From Actinomyces gaoshouyii (lineage in GTDB: Bacteria; Actinomycetota; Actinomycetes; Actinomycetales; Actinomycetaceae): DNA of 64,000 bases. Within the stretch, counting starts at the first letter, position 1; each line of letters opens with the position of its first letter. The notes below the pieces were generated by a model, which saw only the letters and a list, made by a program, of their open reading frames with translations, had not been told where the DNA came from and did no database searches. The position numbers and the translations under genes were made by a program. Shown in pieces: positions 7,725-16,791 of this stretch. The stretch lies in assembly GCF_002072175.1 (NCBI RefSeq), contig NZ_MVIV01000003.1, forward strand, positions 124,001 through 188,000, in the 5' to 3' direction.

Positions 7725-8729
7725 ATGCGTCTTGGACGCCCCTTCGCCATCACCGCCGCGGCCCTTCTCGCCGCCGGCGCCGTCACCACCACCGCGACCG
7801 CCGACGAGCCCGACTTCGCGTTCAGCGACGACGTCGCCGACACCGCCGACCCCGCCAGCACCGCCTTCCCCGTCAGCGGCACCGGCTGCGCCAGCACCGC
7901 CGAGAACCCCGCCACCGTCCTGGTGACCCTCGCCCAAGGCGACTCGGACGACAACATCAAGGCCGCGACCCCCACCACCATCAACGTCGCGCCCGGTAAC
8001 AGCACCTGGTCCGGCACCATCGACCTGGCCGACGCCGTGGGGCAGGTCGGCGTCGCCCCGACCACCGAGCCCTGGGTCCTCGCGGCCCAGTGCGTCCAGT
8101 ACGGCAAGGACGATGGCACGATCACCGCCCAGCGCCTCATCCTGGACGCCACCAAGGCCGAGGCCGCGCTGACCCTCAAGGACGACGGCGACGCCCAGAG
8201 CTTCGAGTTCTCCGGCTCCGGCTTCACCCCCGATGAGACCGTCACGCTGACCCTCAGGGACGGCAACGGCGACGTCGTGGCCACCCTGGCCACCATGACC
8301 GCCGACGCCGAGGGCAGGATCGCCGCCTCCTTCCCGGCCCCGACCGGCATCGCCGACGGCTCCTACGACGCCGTCGTCGAGGGCTCCCGCTACGGCGAGG
8401 GCGGCACTCTCGAGCGCAAGGTGGCCGTCTCCGGCGGCGTGTTCTCCTACGAGGGCAAGGACGGCAGCGAGCTCATGGGCTCCCCCGACGCCACTGCCAC
8501 TGCTGCCCCGGCCGCCCCGGCCGCCCCGGCCGCGGCGCAGAACGCCCCTGCTCCCGCCGCGGCGCAGAACACCGCTACTCCCGCCGCGGCGCAGAACACC
8601 GCCCCCGCGAAGGAGGGCAAGGAGGACCTGGCCAGCACCGGTGCTGACGCGATGACCTTCATCATCATCGGCGGCAGCCTCGCCACCGCCGGCGGCCTGC
8701 TCCTGGCGGCCCGTCATCGTCGCGCCTGA
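7725..8729 (+). CDS. LAXTG-anchored cell-wall surface protein of unknown function
   Basis: The 334-residue protein starts with a signal peptide (Arg near the start, Ala-rich core, likely cleavage near residue 26 at TATA-DEP). The exported part has a beta-rich body with two cysteines that could bridge, and an Ig-like block at about 150-240 (FSGSGFTPDETVTLTL) typical of adhesin stalks. Residues about 260-295 are Pro/Ala repeats with three copies of PAAAQN. The C-terminus has LASTG (302-306), a hydrophobic segment and a basic tail, i.e. a sorting signal of the LAXTG kind used by class E sortases. The start is fixed by CAAGGAGG. The role is not recognised; surface display or adhesion is inferred. 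Confidence 0.85.
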   Translation: MRLGRPFAITAAALLAAGAVTTTATADEPDFAFSDDVADTADPASTAFPVSGTGCASTAENPATVLVTLAQGDSDDNIKAATPTTINVAPGNSTWSGTIDLADAVGQVGVAPTTEPWVLAAQCVQYGKDDGTITAQRLILDATKAEAALTLKDDGDAQSFEFSGSGFTPDETVTLTLRDGNGDVVATLATMTADAEGRIAASFPAPTGIADGSYDAVVEGSRYGEGGTLERKVAVSGGVFSYEGKDGSELMGSPDATATAAPAAPAAPAAAQNAPAPAAAQNTATPAAAQNTAPAKEGKEDLASTGADAMTFIIIGGSLATAGGLLLAARHRRA

Positions 8730-8749
8730 CGCCTCATCGGGTCGGTCGA

Positions 8750-9835
8750 GTGAGCAGCTCACCCGCCGCTCCTGACCCCGCGCCCGCCCGGGCCCCGAAA
8801 GCGCTCATCGCGTTCGGGGCCCGGGCGCGCCGTTCCGCCCGTGCTCATCGCGCCCTGACCATTCTCATCGCCGGCCTCGTGCTCGTCCTCGCCCTGGCGC
8901 TCGGCGACCTCGGGCTCCTCGCCCACCGCATCAGGCACGTGCCCGTCGCGATGCCCCGCCCCGCGAGCGCCCTGGCCGAGGGCGACGCCACCGTCCCCTA
9001 CCAGGGCGAGACCTGGCTCATCATCGGCACCGACTCCCGGCTCAGCGTGCCGGGCGGGCCGGACCGCTACGGGGACGCCTCCGAGGATCGGTCGGGCGCT
9101 CGGGCCGACGTCGTCGTCCTCCTCCAGCCCGGCCCCGGGATCCCACGCGCGATCGTCCTGCCCCGCGACCTCACCCTGACCGCCGGCGGCCTTCAGCGCG
9201 AGCGCCTGACGACCTCCTACCTCCAGGGCCCGCAGAGCACCGTCGACCTGCTGTGCTCCGCCCTGGGCGTGCCCACCGCGCACCTGGTGACCGTCGATAT
9301 GGGGGGCTTCGCGAGCCTCGTCGACGCCGTCGGCGGGCTCACGCTCGACATCCCCGAGCCCGTCCGCGACGAGATGGCGGGGCTCGACATCCCCGCCTCC
9401 GGCGCGCACACCCTCAGCGGGATCGACGCCCTTGCGCTCGTGCGCTCCCGCCACCCGCAGATTCTGCGCGACGGGCAGTGGACCGCCCTGAGCGAGGCCG
9501 AGGGGGCCCAGCGCCGCAGCGAATCCACCGGCCTCGTCATGAGCGCCCTCATCACGGCCCTCGCCCAGGAGGCCTCAACCCCGTGGGGCGCGCGCTCCCT
9601 GGCGCACGCCGTGGCCGGCGCCCTCACCACCGACGAGGGCACGGGGCTGATCGATCTCGCCCGGCTCGGCTGGGACCTGGCCGACGGGGTCGAGGGCGCC
9701 CAGGACTCCCGGGCGGTGGAGGTCACCACCGTCCCGGCCCCCACCCAGAGCGGCGGCTTCATCGCGCTGCCCACGCCGGAGACCTACTCCGCGCTCTCGG
9801 CCCGGGGCTACGCCCCCGGCACCTGCGCGCCCTGA
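8750..9835 (+). CDS. LytR-CpsA-Psr (LCP) family ligase
   Basis: LCP proteins transfer lipid-linked glycopolymers such as teichoic acid or polysaccharide to peptidoglycan. The 361-residue product has an N-terminal cytoplasmic tail, one membrane segment at about 36-58 and an extracellular LCP domain. Visible motifs are LIIGTDSR near residue 90, RADVVVLL, the lipid-binding arginine stretch VLPRDL, and VDMGGFASLVDAVGGL, followed by ALALVRSRH with the conserved arginines. A GTG start 20 bases after the LAXTG gene makes a two-gene unit likely, joining a wall-anchored protein with a wall polymer ligase. No regulator is seen. Confidence 0.88.
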   Translation: MSSSPAAPDPAPARAPKALIAFGARARRSARAHRALTILIAGLVLVLALALGDLGLLAHRIRHVPVAMPRPASALAEGDATVPYQGETWLIIGTDSRLSVPGGPDRYGDASEDRSGARADVVVLLQPGPGIPRAIVLPRDLTLTAGGLQRERLTTSYLQGPQSTVDLLCSALGVPTAHLVTVDMGGFASLVDAVGGLTLDIPEPVRDEMAGLDIPASGAHTLSGIDALALVRSRHPQILRDGQWTALSEAEGAQRRSESTGLVMSALITALAQEASTPWGARSLAHAVAGALTTDEGTGLIDLARLGWDLADGVEGAQDSRAVEVTTVPAPTQSGGFIALPTPETYSALSARGYAPGTCAP

Positions 9836-9958
9836 CGCCCCGGGCGACCCAGCGCTGTTCACGCGCCGCGCATGAGGGGGCCGCGCCGGCGCGGCGATGA
9901 GAGGATCGGGCGAAGCCCCGCGGGGCGAGCGAGCCCCGCCATGATGACAGGAGCGCAG

Positions 9959-12538
9959 ATGCCCGGAATCAACCTGACCCGCGCCGAGGCCCGCGAGCGC
10001 GCCTCGCTCGTGACCGCCGAGAGCTACGACGTCGTCCTGGACCTGTCCGGGGCGGCGGACCCCGACCAGGCGACCTTCCGATCGGTGACCACCGCACGGT
10101 TCCGCGCGACGCCGGGCTCCTCGACCTTCATCGACCTCATCGCCCCGCGGGTGCGCGAGGTCCGCCTCAACGGGACCGCTCTCGACCCGGCCGAGGTCTA
10201 CGCGGACTCCCGGATCGCCCTGGAGGGGCTGGCGGAGTCCAACGAGCTCGTCGTCGCCGCCGACTGCGCCTACATGCGCACCGGTGAGGGCCTGCACCGC
10301 TTCACCGACCCCGCCGATGGCGCCACCTACCTCTACACGCAGTTCGAGGTGCCCGACTCCCGGCGCGTCTTCGCGGTCTTCGAGCAGCCCGATCTCAAGG
10401 CCTCCTTCACCTTCACCGTCACGGTGCCCGATGGCTGGACCGTCTTCTCCAACTCCCCCACCCCCGCGCCGAGCCCCGCGGGCGCTGGGGCGCGGGTCTT
10501 CTCCTTCGCGCCGAGCGAGCGCATGAGCTCCTACATCACGGCGATCGTCGCCGGGCCGTACGTGGGGGCCAGCGATGAGTACCGCGCTGACGACGGCCGC
10601 GTGGTGCCGCTGGGCGTGTACTGCCGCGCCTCGCTGGCCGAGCACCTCGACGCCGACGAGATCCTGGCGCTGACCAAGGGCGGCTTCGCCTTCTACGAGG
10701 AGCTGTTCGGCACGCCCTACGCCTTCCCGAAGTACGACCAGGTCTTCGTCCCCGAGTTCAACGCCGGCGCCATGGAGAACGCCGGGATCGTCACCCACCG
10801 GGACGACTACGTCTTCCGCTCCCGCCCGGTGGAGGCCCGCGTCGAGCGGCGCGCGGTGACGATCCTCCACGAGCTGGCACACATGTGGTTCGGGGACCTG
10901 GTGACCATGGAGTGGTGGAACGACCTGTGGCTCAACGAGTCCTTCGCCGAGTACACCTCCACCCTGGCCACGGCCGAGACGACGCGCTTCACCGACGCCT
11001 GGACCACCTTCCAGACCTTGGAGAAGGCCTGGGCCTACAACCAGGACCAGCTCTCCTCCACCCACCCGATCGCCGCCGAGATCAGGGATCTTCACGACGT
11101 CGAGGTGAACTTCGACGGCATCACCTACGCCAAGGGCGCCTCGGTGCTCACCGCCCTCGTGGCCTATGTGGGCCGCGAGCGGTTCTTCGCGGGCATCGCC
11201 CGCTACCTGGAGGCGCACGCCTTCGGCAACGCGACGCTGGCCGACCTGCTGAGCGAGCTCGAAGCCGTCTCCGGGCGGGATCTCGGGGCCTGGACGCGGG
11301 TGTGGCTGCAGGAGGCCGGGGTAACGGCTCTGCGCTTGGAGACCACCACGGATGAGGCGGGCCGCATCGCCTCCGCCGCCGTCGTCCAGGAGATCCCGGA
11401 GGGCTCACCGGCGACGCTTCGCCCGCACCGCTTGGCGATCGGCGCCTACAGCCACGATGACTCCGGCGCGCTGGCGCGGGTCGAGCGCGTCGAGCTGGAC
11501 ATCGCCGGCGCGCGCACGCCGGTGCCGGGCCTGGTCGGCCTGCCCCGCCCCGAGGTCCTGCTCGTCAACGACGACGACCTCACCTATGCCAAGCACCGCC
11601 TCGACGAGGCCTCCCTGTCCGCCGCGCTGGAGGGGATCGGCGACTTCACCGATTCGCTGGCTCGCTCGCTCGTCCTGGCCTCGGCCTGGGACATGGTGCG
11701 CGACGGCGAGCTGCCCGCCTCCCACTACCTCTGCGCCGCCCTGGAGGCGCTGAAGGTGGAGCCCCACTCGAGCGTGGTTCAGGGCCTCCTGGCGCGGATC
11801 GGCACCTGCCTTGCCCTCTACCTGCCCCCCGCAGCGCGCCGCGAGGCCGCCCCCGAGGCGGCCGCCGCCCTGCTGGCCCTGGCCCGCGGCGCCGAGCCGG
11901 GCAGCGACCGCCAGCTCCAGCTCGTGCGCGCCGTGGCCGCTCACGCCGTGAGCGAGGAGCAGATCGACGCCGTCGCCGGCTGGCTCGATGGCTCCGCCGC
12001 CCTGCCGGGACTGGCGGTGGACGCCGATATGCGCTGGGAGCTCCTCACCGGTCTGGTGGCGGCCGGCCGCGCCGGCGAGGCAGAGATCGCCGCCGAGGAG
12101 GCCCATGACCGCACGACCACGGGCCGCGAGCGGGCGGCCGGCGCCCGCGCCTCGATCCCCACCGCCGAGGCGAAGGCGGCGGCCTGGCGGGCGCTCGTGG
12201 AGGACTCCTCGATGCCCAATGAGACGCAGCGCCAGGCGCTGGCCGGATTCGGCCGCGTTGAGCGCGCCCCCGAGCTCATGGTGCCCTTCGTCGAGGAGTA
12301 CGTGGCCGCCATCGAGTCCGTCTGGTCATCGCGGACCTTCCACATGGCCGAGGCCCTGCTGGAGGGGCTGTGGTCCTGCGCGACCGTCGGCCTTCCGGGT
12401 GCCGATCCAATCGGGGCGCTCGAGGGCTGGCTGGACGCCCACGCCGACGCCCCGGCCGCGCTGCGCCGGATCGTGGCGGAGAACCTCGACGACGCTCGCC
12501 GGGCGGTCCGCGCCCAGGCGGCGCAATCGGCGATTTGA
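9959..12538 (+). CDS. pepN: aminopeptidase N (M1 family)
   Basis: It releases N-terminal amino acids from peptides and is a zinc enzyme of the cytoplasm. The start at ATG 9959 was chosen for its GGAG site and because MPGINLTRAEA is the usual actinobacterial N-terminus; it gives 859 residues, the normal size. The N-terminal beta domain is followed by the GAMEN exopeptidase motif, the zinc site HELAH (His304, Glu305, His308) with NESFAEY (Glu327), and the C-terminal ERAP1-like helical domain that includes a long Ala/Glu-rich array. The gene is isolated from its neighbours by a hairpin after its stop codon. Confidence 0.95.
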   Translation: MPGINLTRAEARERASLVTAESYDVVLDLSGAADPDQATFRSVTTARFRATPGSSTFIDLIAPRVREVRLNGTALDPAEVYADSRIALEGLAESNELVVAADCAYMRTGEGLHRFTDPADGATYLYTQFEVPDSRRVFAVFEQPDLKASFTFTVTVPDGWTVFSNSPTPAPSPAGAGARVFSFAPSERMSSYITAIVAGPYVGASDEYRADDGRVVPLGVYCRASLAEHLDADEILALTKGGFAFYEELFGTPYAFPKYDQVFVPEFNAGAMENAGIVTHRDDYVFRSRPVEARVERRAVTILHELAHMWFGDLVTMEWWNDLWLNESFAEYTSTLATAETTRFTDAWTTFQTLEKAWAYNQDQLSSTHPIAAEIRDLHDVEVNFDGITYAKGASVLTALVAYVGRERFFAGIARYLEAHAFGNATLADLLSELEAVSGRDLGAWTRVWLQEAGVTALRLETTTDEAGRIASAAVVQEIPEGSPATLRPHRLAIGAYSHDDSGALARVERVELDIAGARTPVPGLVGLPRPEVLLVNDDDLTYAKHRLDEASLSAALEGIGDFTDSLARSLVLASAWDMVRDGELPASHYLCAALEALKVEPHSSVVQGLLARIGTCLALYLPPAARREAAPEAAAALLALARGAEPGSDRQLQLVRAVAAHAVSEEQIDAVAGWLDGSAALPGLAVDADMRWELLTGLVAAGRAGEAEIAAEEAHDRTTTGRERAAGARASIPTAEAKAAAWRALVEDSSMPNETQRQALAGFGRVERAPELMVPFVEEYVAAIESVWSSRTFHMAEALLEGLWSCATVGLPGADPIGALEGWLDAHADAPAALRRIVAENLDDARRAVRAQAAQSAI

Positions 12539-12542
12539 GCCC

Positions 12543-12570
12543 GAGGGGCCGTGGCCTCTCACGGCCCCTC
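12543..12570 (+). terminator. terminator hairpin after pepN
   Basis: GAGGGGCCGTG and CACGGCCCCTC form a perfect 11-bp stem with loop GCCTCT, starting four bases after the pepN stop codon. No T-run follows. Confidence 0.7.
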
Positions 12571-12596
12571 GCGGCTCTCGCCCGTCCAAGAGCGCA

Positions 12597-12624
12597 CATT
12601 GTCGTCACGGGGCAGGGCACAATG
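12597..12624 (+). promoter_or_regulatory. candidate promoter/operator of the GntR regulator gene
   Basis: CATTGT (12597-12602) and ACAATG (12619-12624) form an inverted repeat with a 16-base spacer. The right arm overlaps CACAAT (12618-12623), a -10-like box also seen before ptsI (17242) and the phosphofructokinase gene (26353). Autoregulation by the GntR protein is inferred only from position. Confidence 0.3.
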
Positions 12625-12657
12625 GGACCCGCCCCTGGCCCCCTTCCCGAGAGCGCC

Positions 12658-13467
12658 ATGACCACGTCATCTTCCCCATCGAGCCGCCGCGCGCGCTCAG
12701 GCGCCCGCGCCCCTGCAAAGTACGTCGTCGTGAGGGACCACCTCCTCGCCCTCATCGCCGATGGCCTCGAGCCGGGCTCGCTCATCCCCTCCGAGAGGGA
12801 GTTGTGCGAAACCTTCTCCGTGTCCCGGATGACGGTGCGCCAGGCGATCGACACCCTCGTCGTCGACGGCGCCCTGGAGCGCCACCAGGGCCGGGGGACC
12901 TTCGTGTCCCAGCCCAAGCTCGACCTCCAACTTCGCCTGTCCTCCTTCACCGATGAGATGCGCCGGCGCGGCATGGAGCCGGGATCCGTCTTCCTGACCG
13001 CTGAGACCACGCGTGCCACCCCTCAGGTGGCCCAGGCCCTCGAGATCTCCACAGGGGATGAGGTGCACCACTTGAGGCGCCTGCGCACGGCGGACTCGAC
13101 CCCGATAGCGATCGAGGAGAACTGGCTGACCGCCTCGCTGCTGCCCGACCTGCTCGAAGGAGCGCTCGACTTCTCCGTCTACCGGCGCCTGGGGGAGGCC
13201 GGCCTGGAGCCGGATTGGGGCGAGGACGTCATCCAGGGGCATGTCGTCTCCTCGGAGGAGGCGATTCTCCTGGGCGTGCCCGAGGGCGCACCGGCCCTCG
13301 GCATCACCCGCCGAGCCTTCCACAACGACGTCGCTGTGGACTACTCCCGCTCGCTGTACCGCGCGGACCGCTACACCCTGTGGGTGCCTGTCGCGGCCCC
13401 TCAGCCCGCGGCGGCGCGCCGCTCGCCCACGACCCGAGCGCCGCGGAGCGCCCGCTCCACCGGGTGA
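12658..13467 (+). CDS. GntR family regulator, HutC/UTRA type
   Basis: The 269-residue protein has an N-terminal winged helix (about 20-90) with the GntR signature IPSERELCETFSVSRMTVRQA and a following wing containing GRGTFV. It is joined to a UTRA effector domain (about 100-245), which in this subfamily usually binds phosphosugars such as glucosamine-6-phosphate. It stands directly before the PTS EIIB-EIIA genes, and ptsI and a second EIIB are 4 kb away, so a role in sugar-phosphate-responsive PTS control (NagR/DasR-like) is inferred. The last 30 residues are basic and disordered. No clear dre-type operator was found in the window. Confidence 0.88.
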   Translation: MTTSSSPSSRRARSGARAPAKYVVVRDHLLALIADGLEPGSLIPSERELCETFSVSRMTVRQAIDTLVVDGALERHQGRGTFVSQPKLDLQLRLSSFTDEMRRRGMEPGSVFLTAETTRATPQVAQALEISTGDEVHHLRRLRTADSTPIAIEENWLTASLLPDLLEGALDFSVYRRLGEAGLEPDWGEDVIQGHVVSSEEAILLGVPEGAPALGITRRAFHNDVAVDYSRSLYRADRYTLWVPVAAPQPAAARRSPTTRAPRSARSTG

Positions 13468-13589
13468 ACGGCGCCCCCATCCGGTGAAGCGGGAGTGATC
13501 ACGCTCTCAATCAGCGGTATTGTTCACATCCAGCCCCTATATCCGGCAGCGCACCGCAGCCGCGTCCACCGCATCCAGGAGGAGCAACC

Positions 13590-13820
13590 ATGTCCCAGGC
13601 ACGCCAGATCGTCGACGCCCTCGGCGGCTTCGACAACATCGTCGAGATCGAGCCCTGCATCACCCGGTTGCGCTGCGAGCTGGAGAGCGTCTCCGCTGTC
13701 GACGAGGCCGCGCTCAGGGCCGCCGGCGCCCACGGCGTCGTCACCGTCGGCGACGTCGTTCAGGTCATCATCGGACCCACCGCGGACGCGCTCTACGAGC
13801 AGATTGAGGACCTCCGATGA
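13590..13820 (+). CDS. stand-alone PTS EIIB (glucose/N-acetylglucosamine type)
   Basis: This 76-residue protein is a single EIIB domain of the glucose-glucoside PTS family that relays phosphate from EIIA to sugar during uptake. The phosphorylated cysteine is Cys23 in EPCITRLR, the family signature. The following VVTVGDVVQVIIGPTAD block is the conserved end of the domain. Its start is fixed by AGGAGGAGCAACC before ATG. It overlaps the EIIA gene by four bases (ATGA), so both are translated together. A near-identical second EIIB is encoded at 16792-17022. No EIIC permease is in the window, so the transported sugar cannot be named. Confidence 0.92.
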   Translation: MSQARQIVDALGGFDNIVEIEPCITRLRCELESVSAVDEAALRAAGAHGVVTVGDVVQVIIGPTADALYEQIEDLR

Positions 13821-14275
13821 CCCTGGAGGTCCTCTCTCCCCTTTCCGGGACCGTCATCGCCCTCGAGGATGTCCCGGACCCGGTCTTCTCCGGCCGGCTG
13901 ATCGGGCCGGGGATCGCCGTCGATCCGCCCCGCGCCCCCGGACAGGTCGTCACGCTGGCGCCGATCCCCGGGCGCGTGGCCAAGATCCACCCGCACGCCT
14001 TCGTCATCGCCGCCGATGACGGCAGGAGCGTGCTCGTCCACCTGGGCTTGGACACCCTGGGCCTGGAGGGCAGGGGATTCACCGTCCATCGGGAGGAGGG
14101 GGCGAGGGTCCGCGCGGGCGACCCGATCATCACCTGGAGCCCGGCCCGGATCGAGGGGGATGGGTTCAACCCGGTCGTCCCGATCATCGCCCTCGACGCC
14201 GGCGAGGCCGACCTCGCCCTCACCGCCCCCGGCACCGCCGTCGCCCCCGGCAACGCGCTCATCGCCTGGTCCTAG
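13817..14275 (+). CDS. PTS EIIA (glucose family, Crr-like)
   Basis: The 152-residue soluble EIIA domain accepts phosphate from HPr and gives it to EIIB. The phosphorylated histidine is His75 in VLVHLGLDT and the second active-site histidine is His60 in KIHPHAF. The N-terminal SPLSGTVIALEDVPDPVFS is typical of the family. Being free-standing, it could also act as a regulatory EIIA, as Crr does in other bacteria; that is inference. The ATG overlaps the EIIB stop codon (ATGA). A perfect 15-bp terminator lies 29 bases downstream. Confidence 0.93.
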   Translation: MTLEVLSPLSGTVIALEDVPDPVFSGRLIGPGIAVDPPRAPGQVVTLAPIPGRVAKIHPHAFVIAADDGRSVLVHLGLDTLGLEGRGFTVHREEGARVRAGDPIITWSPARIEGDGFNPVVPIIALDAGEADLALTAPGTAVAPGNALIAWS

Positions 14276-14304
14276 GCGGACGGTCGGCGTCCCCAGAGAC
14301 CAAC

Positions 14305-14343
14305 GAGGCGGGGCCCCGGTCGGATCGGCCGGGGCCCCGCCTC
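14305..14343. terminator. bidirectional terminator between EIIA and malQ
   Basis: A perfect 15-bp inverted repeat (left arm 14305-14319 starting GAGGCGGGGC, right arm 14329-14343) encloses the 9-base loop TCGGATCGG. It sits between the convergent EIIA and malQ genes and is the cleanest hairpin of this region. Confidence 0.8.
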
Positions 14344-14356
14344 GCACTCACAGCGT

Positions 14357-16543
14357 TCAGTCCCGGGGCGTGCGGCGCTGGCCCATCTCCTGGCGGATCG
14401 CCTGGAACAGGCTCGCCAGCCGCGCATTGCCCGGCAAGTCCTCGATGAGGACCGGCTCGCCCGAGCTATCCGCCAGGGGGATCCTCCAGTTCGGGTACTC
14501 CTGGTCCGTGCCCGGCTGGTTCTGCGTCCTGCGCTCGCCGACACAGTCCACGAGGGCGACGCCGATGAGAGCCGAGGCAGTGCGCGCGATGTACCGGTGG
14601 AGGGCCTCGACGATCTCGCGCTCGGAGGGGTTGGCGCCCAGCAGGCGATGCTCGCGCAGGCGCTCGATCATCCGGTCGCGCTCCGCGCCCGCCTCGGCGC
14701 GCACCTGCTCGACCGGGTCCGCCAGCAGGCCGAGGCGCTCGCGCAGGGTGACGTGCTCGTCGGCGAGATACCCCGCGGTGGGCGGCAGATCGTGGGTGTT
14801 GACCGTGGACAGCGCGAGGCGCCGGTAGTCCTGCGGCTGGAGCGGCCAGCCATCGCCCTGCTTCTCGAACCAGAGCACGGAGGTGCCCAGCACGCCGCGG
14901 CTGGCCAGGTAGTCGCGGGCCCAGGGCTCCACGGTCCCCAGGTCCTCGCCGATGATGACGGCGCCGGCCCGGTAGGCCTCCAACAGGACCACGCCGACCA
15001 TCGCCTCGTGGTCGTAGCGCACGTAGGCGCCGGAGGCGGCGCCCATGCCCTCGGGGATCCACCACAGGCGGAACAGGCCGATGATATGGTCGACGCGCAG
15101 CGCGCCGGCATGACGCAGGACCGTGCGCACCATGTCCCGCAGTGGCTGGAAGGCGGTCTCCGCCAGGTAGACGGGGCTCCACGGCGGCTGAGACCAGTTC
15201 TGCCCCAACTGGTTGTACATGTCCGGCGGGGCGCCCACCTCGATGCCGGAGGCGAAGGCCTCGGGCTCGGACCAGACATCCGCGCCCCGGGCATGGACGC
15301 CCACGGCGAGGTCGTCCATGATCCCCAGTGCCATGCCGGAGGCCTTGGCCTGCTCCTGGGCCCGGGCCAGCTGCTCATCGACGATCCACTGGAGCCAGGC
15401 GTAGAAGTCGATGCGATCGGTCAGGGCGCGGGCTTCATCGGCCACGAAGGCGGATGAGGGGTCCTTGAGGTTCTCGGGCCAGTCGGCCATCTCACCGTGC
15501 TCCTCGGTGAGCGCGCACCACAGGGCGAAACGCTCCAGGCCCTCGCCGGCCTCGGCGCGGAAGCGCTCGAAGTCCCGGCGCCGGGAGCGCGAGCGCCCCG
15601 CGGAGAAGACGACCTCGAGGGCATCGCGCTTGAGCTTCCAGATGGTGTCCCGATCGATCGGGGCGACGGTGCGGTTGGTCGCTGCGAGCTCCTCCAGGGA
15701 CCACTGGATGAGAGAGCGGCGCGGCCCGGACAGTCGGGTCATCTCCGGGATCGCCTCGGGCCGGATGTAGATCGGGTTGACGAAGCGCCGGGTGACCGGG
15801 AGGTAGGGCGACGGCGTCATCTCCCCCGAGGGCTCGGCCGCGTGCAGGGGGTTGATGAGCAGGAAGTCAGCGCCCTCGTCGCCGAAGAAGGAGGCGAGCT
15901 CGGTGAGATCGTCCGCGTCCCCGATGCCCCAGGAGTCGGCCGAGCGCGCCGAGTAGAGCTGCGCCATGACGCCCCAGCCTCGCTCGCCCAGGCTCGCGGG
16001 GAGTTCCAGGCGGTCCGGGGTCATCGCCAGCGCCGCCGTGGCGGTGGTGGCGGGGCGGCCCTCGACGGCCTCGATCTCGGCCACGAGGGTATGCCAGCCC
16101 AGCGGCAGGTCCCCGGGGATGCGGAAGGAGGCGCGGCCGGTGAGGACGCCGTCGACCTCCCGGGGGCGCTCCCAGTCCTCGGCCTGCTCCAGCTCGACGG
16201 AGCCCCCGGACTCGAGTTCGACGCGCACGGTGACCGTCGCGCCGTCGGGGACGTGGACCGCCACGGGGGCCTCCCATCCCTGGCGGCGCACGACGGTCGG
16301 GGGGAGGATGCGCCTCCAGGGCGCGAGCTCGGCGTCGGCCAGGGATGCCTTGATCTGGGCATCGGTCGCGGCCGCCACTCCGAGTGCGGCGAGGACCGCC
16401 ACGAGGGTGGCGCGGCCGGGGGCGGCGCGGTTGCCGTGGTAATCCCAGTACTCGGTGGACACGCCGTGCATCTCCGCGAGGCGCTTGAGGTCCTCGTCCG
16501 CGGGCTCGTCAGGGGCGGTTCCAACGGGGGTCGACTCAGTCAT
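14357..16543 (-). CDS. malQ: 4-alpha-glucanotransferase (amylomaltase)
   Basis: MalQ (GH77) transfers maltodextrin chains and so disproportionates maltose and glycogen breakdown products. The 728-residue protein has an N-terminal extension of about 200 residues with a beta-sandwich domain, as in other actinobacterial MalQ, followed by the GH77 barrel. Catalytic residues are Asp485 (RVDHIIGLFRLWW), Glu533 (IIGEDLGTV) and Asp585 (STVNTHDLPPTAGY). The motif GAPPDMYNQLGQNWS near residue 435 is family specific. It faces the PTS EIIA gene and has a 250-base upstream region with an inverted repeat that may bind a LacI-type regulator. The GH13 enzyme and ABC importer at 28.9-35 kb probably act on the same oligosaccharides. 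Confidence 0.95.
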   Translation of the reverse strand: MTESTPVGTAPDEPADEDLKRLAEMHGVSTEYWDYHGNRAAPGRATLVAVLAALGVAAATDAQIKASLADAELAPWRRILPPTVVRRQGWEAPVAVHVPDGATVTVRVELESGGSVELEQAEDWERPREVDGVLTGRASFRIPGDLPLGWHTLVAEIEAVEGRPATTATAALAMTPDRLELPASLGERGWGVMAQLYSARSADSWGIGDADDLTELASFFGDEGADFLLINPLHAAEPSGEMTPSPYLPVTRRFVNPIYIRPEAIPEMTRLSGPRRSLIQWSLEELAATNRTVAPIDRDTIWKLKRDALEVVFSAGRSRSRRRDFERFRAEAGEGLERFALWCALTEEHGEMADWPENLKDPSSAFVADEARALTDRIDFYAWLQWIVDEQLARAQEQAKASGMALGIMDDLAVGVHARGADVWSEPEAFASGIEVGAPPDMYNQLGQNWSQPPWSPVYLAETAFQPLRDMVRTVLRHAGALRVDHIIGLFRLWWIPEGMGAASGAYVRYDHEAMVGVVLLEAYRAGAVIIGEDLGTVEPWARDYLASRGVLGTSVLWFEKQGDGWPLQPQDYRRLALSTVNTHDLPPTAGYLADEHVTLRERLGLLADPVEQVRAEAGAERDRMIERLREHRLLGANPSEREIVEALHRYIARTASALIGVALVDCVGERRTQNQPGTDQEYPNWRIPLADSSGEPVLIEDLPGNARLASLFQAIRQEMGQRRTPRD

Positions 16544-16562
16544 GGGCAGTGCCGCCTGTTCT

Positions 16563-16590
16563 CGTGAGCGCTCTCACGCCGGGAGCGCTC
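16563..16590 (-). promoter_or_regulatory. candidate operator upstream of malQ
   Basis: CGTGAG and CTCACG (16563-16578) flank CGCT, and the self-complementary octamer GAGCGCTC occurs at 16566-16573 and again at 16583-16590. The site begins 20 bases before the malQ start codon. LacI-family operators are palindromes of this size, but no such regulator is in the window. Confidence 0.35.
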
Positions 16591-16791
16591 GTACGATGCC
16601 GTCGCGCTCGGGATTGATCGGATACGGACCCTCCCGCCGGGGTGACGCCGTAGTCAGTCGCGGTCGTAGGAACAGGATGGGGTCCGCGTGTTGCTGCAAG
16701 CCTTGCATAGTCTGGGCCGGAGCGCCAAAGCCGCCCGTCGGCGAGTCGCGCCCGCAGGGGCGACAGCGGATGGGCGGCATGGGAGTGCGGC

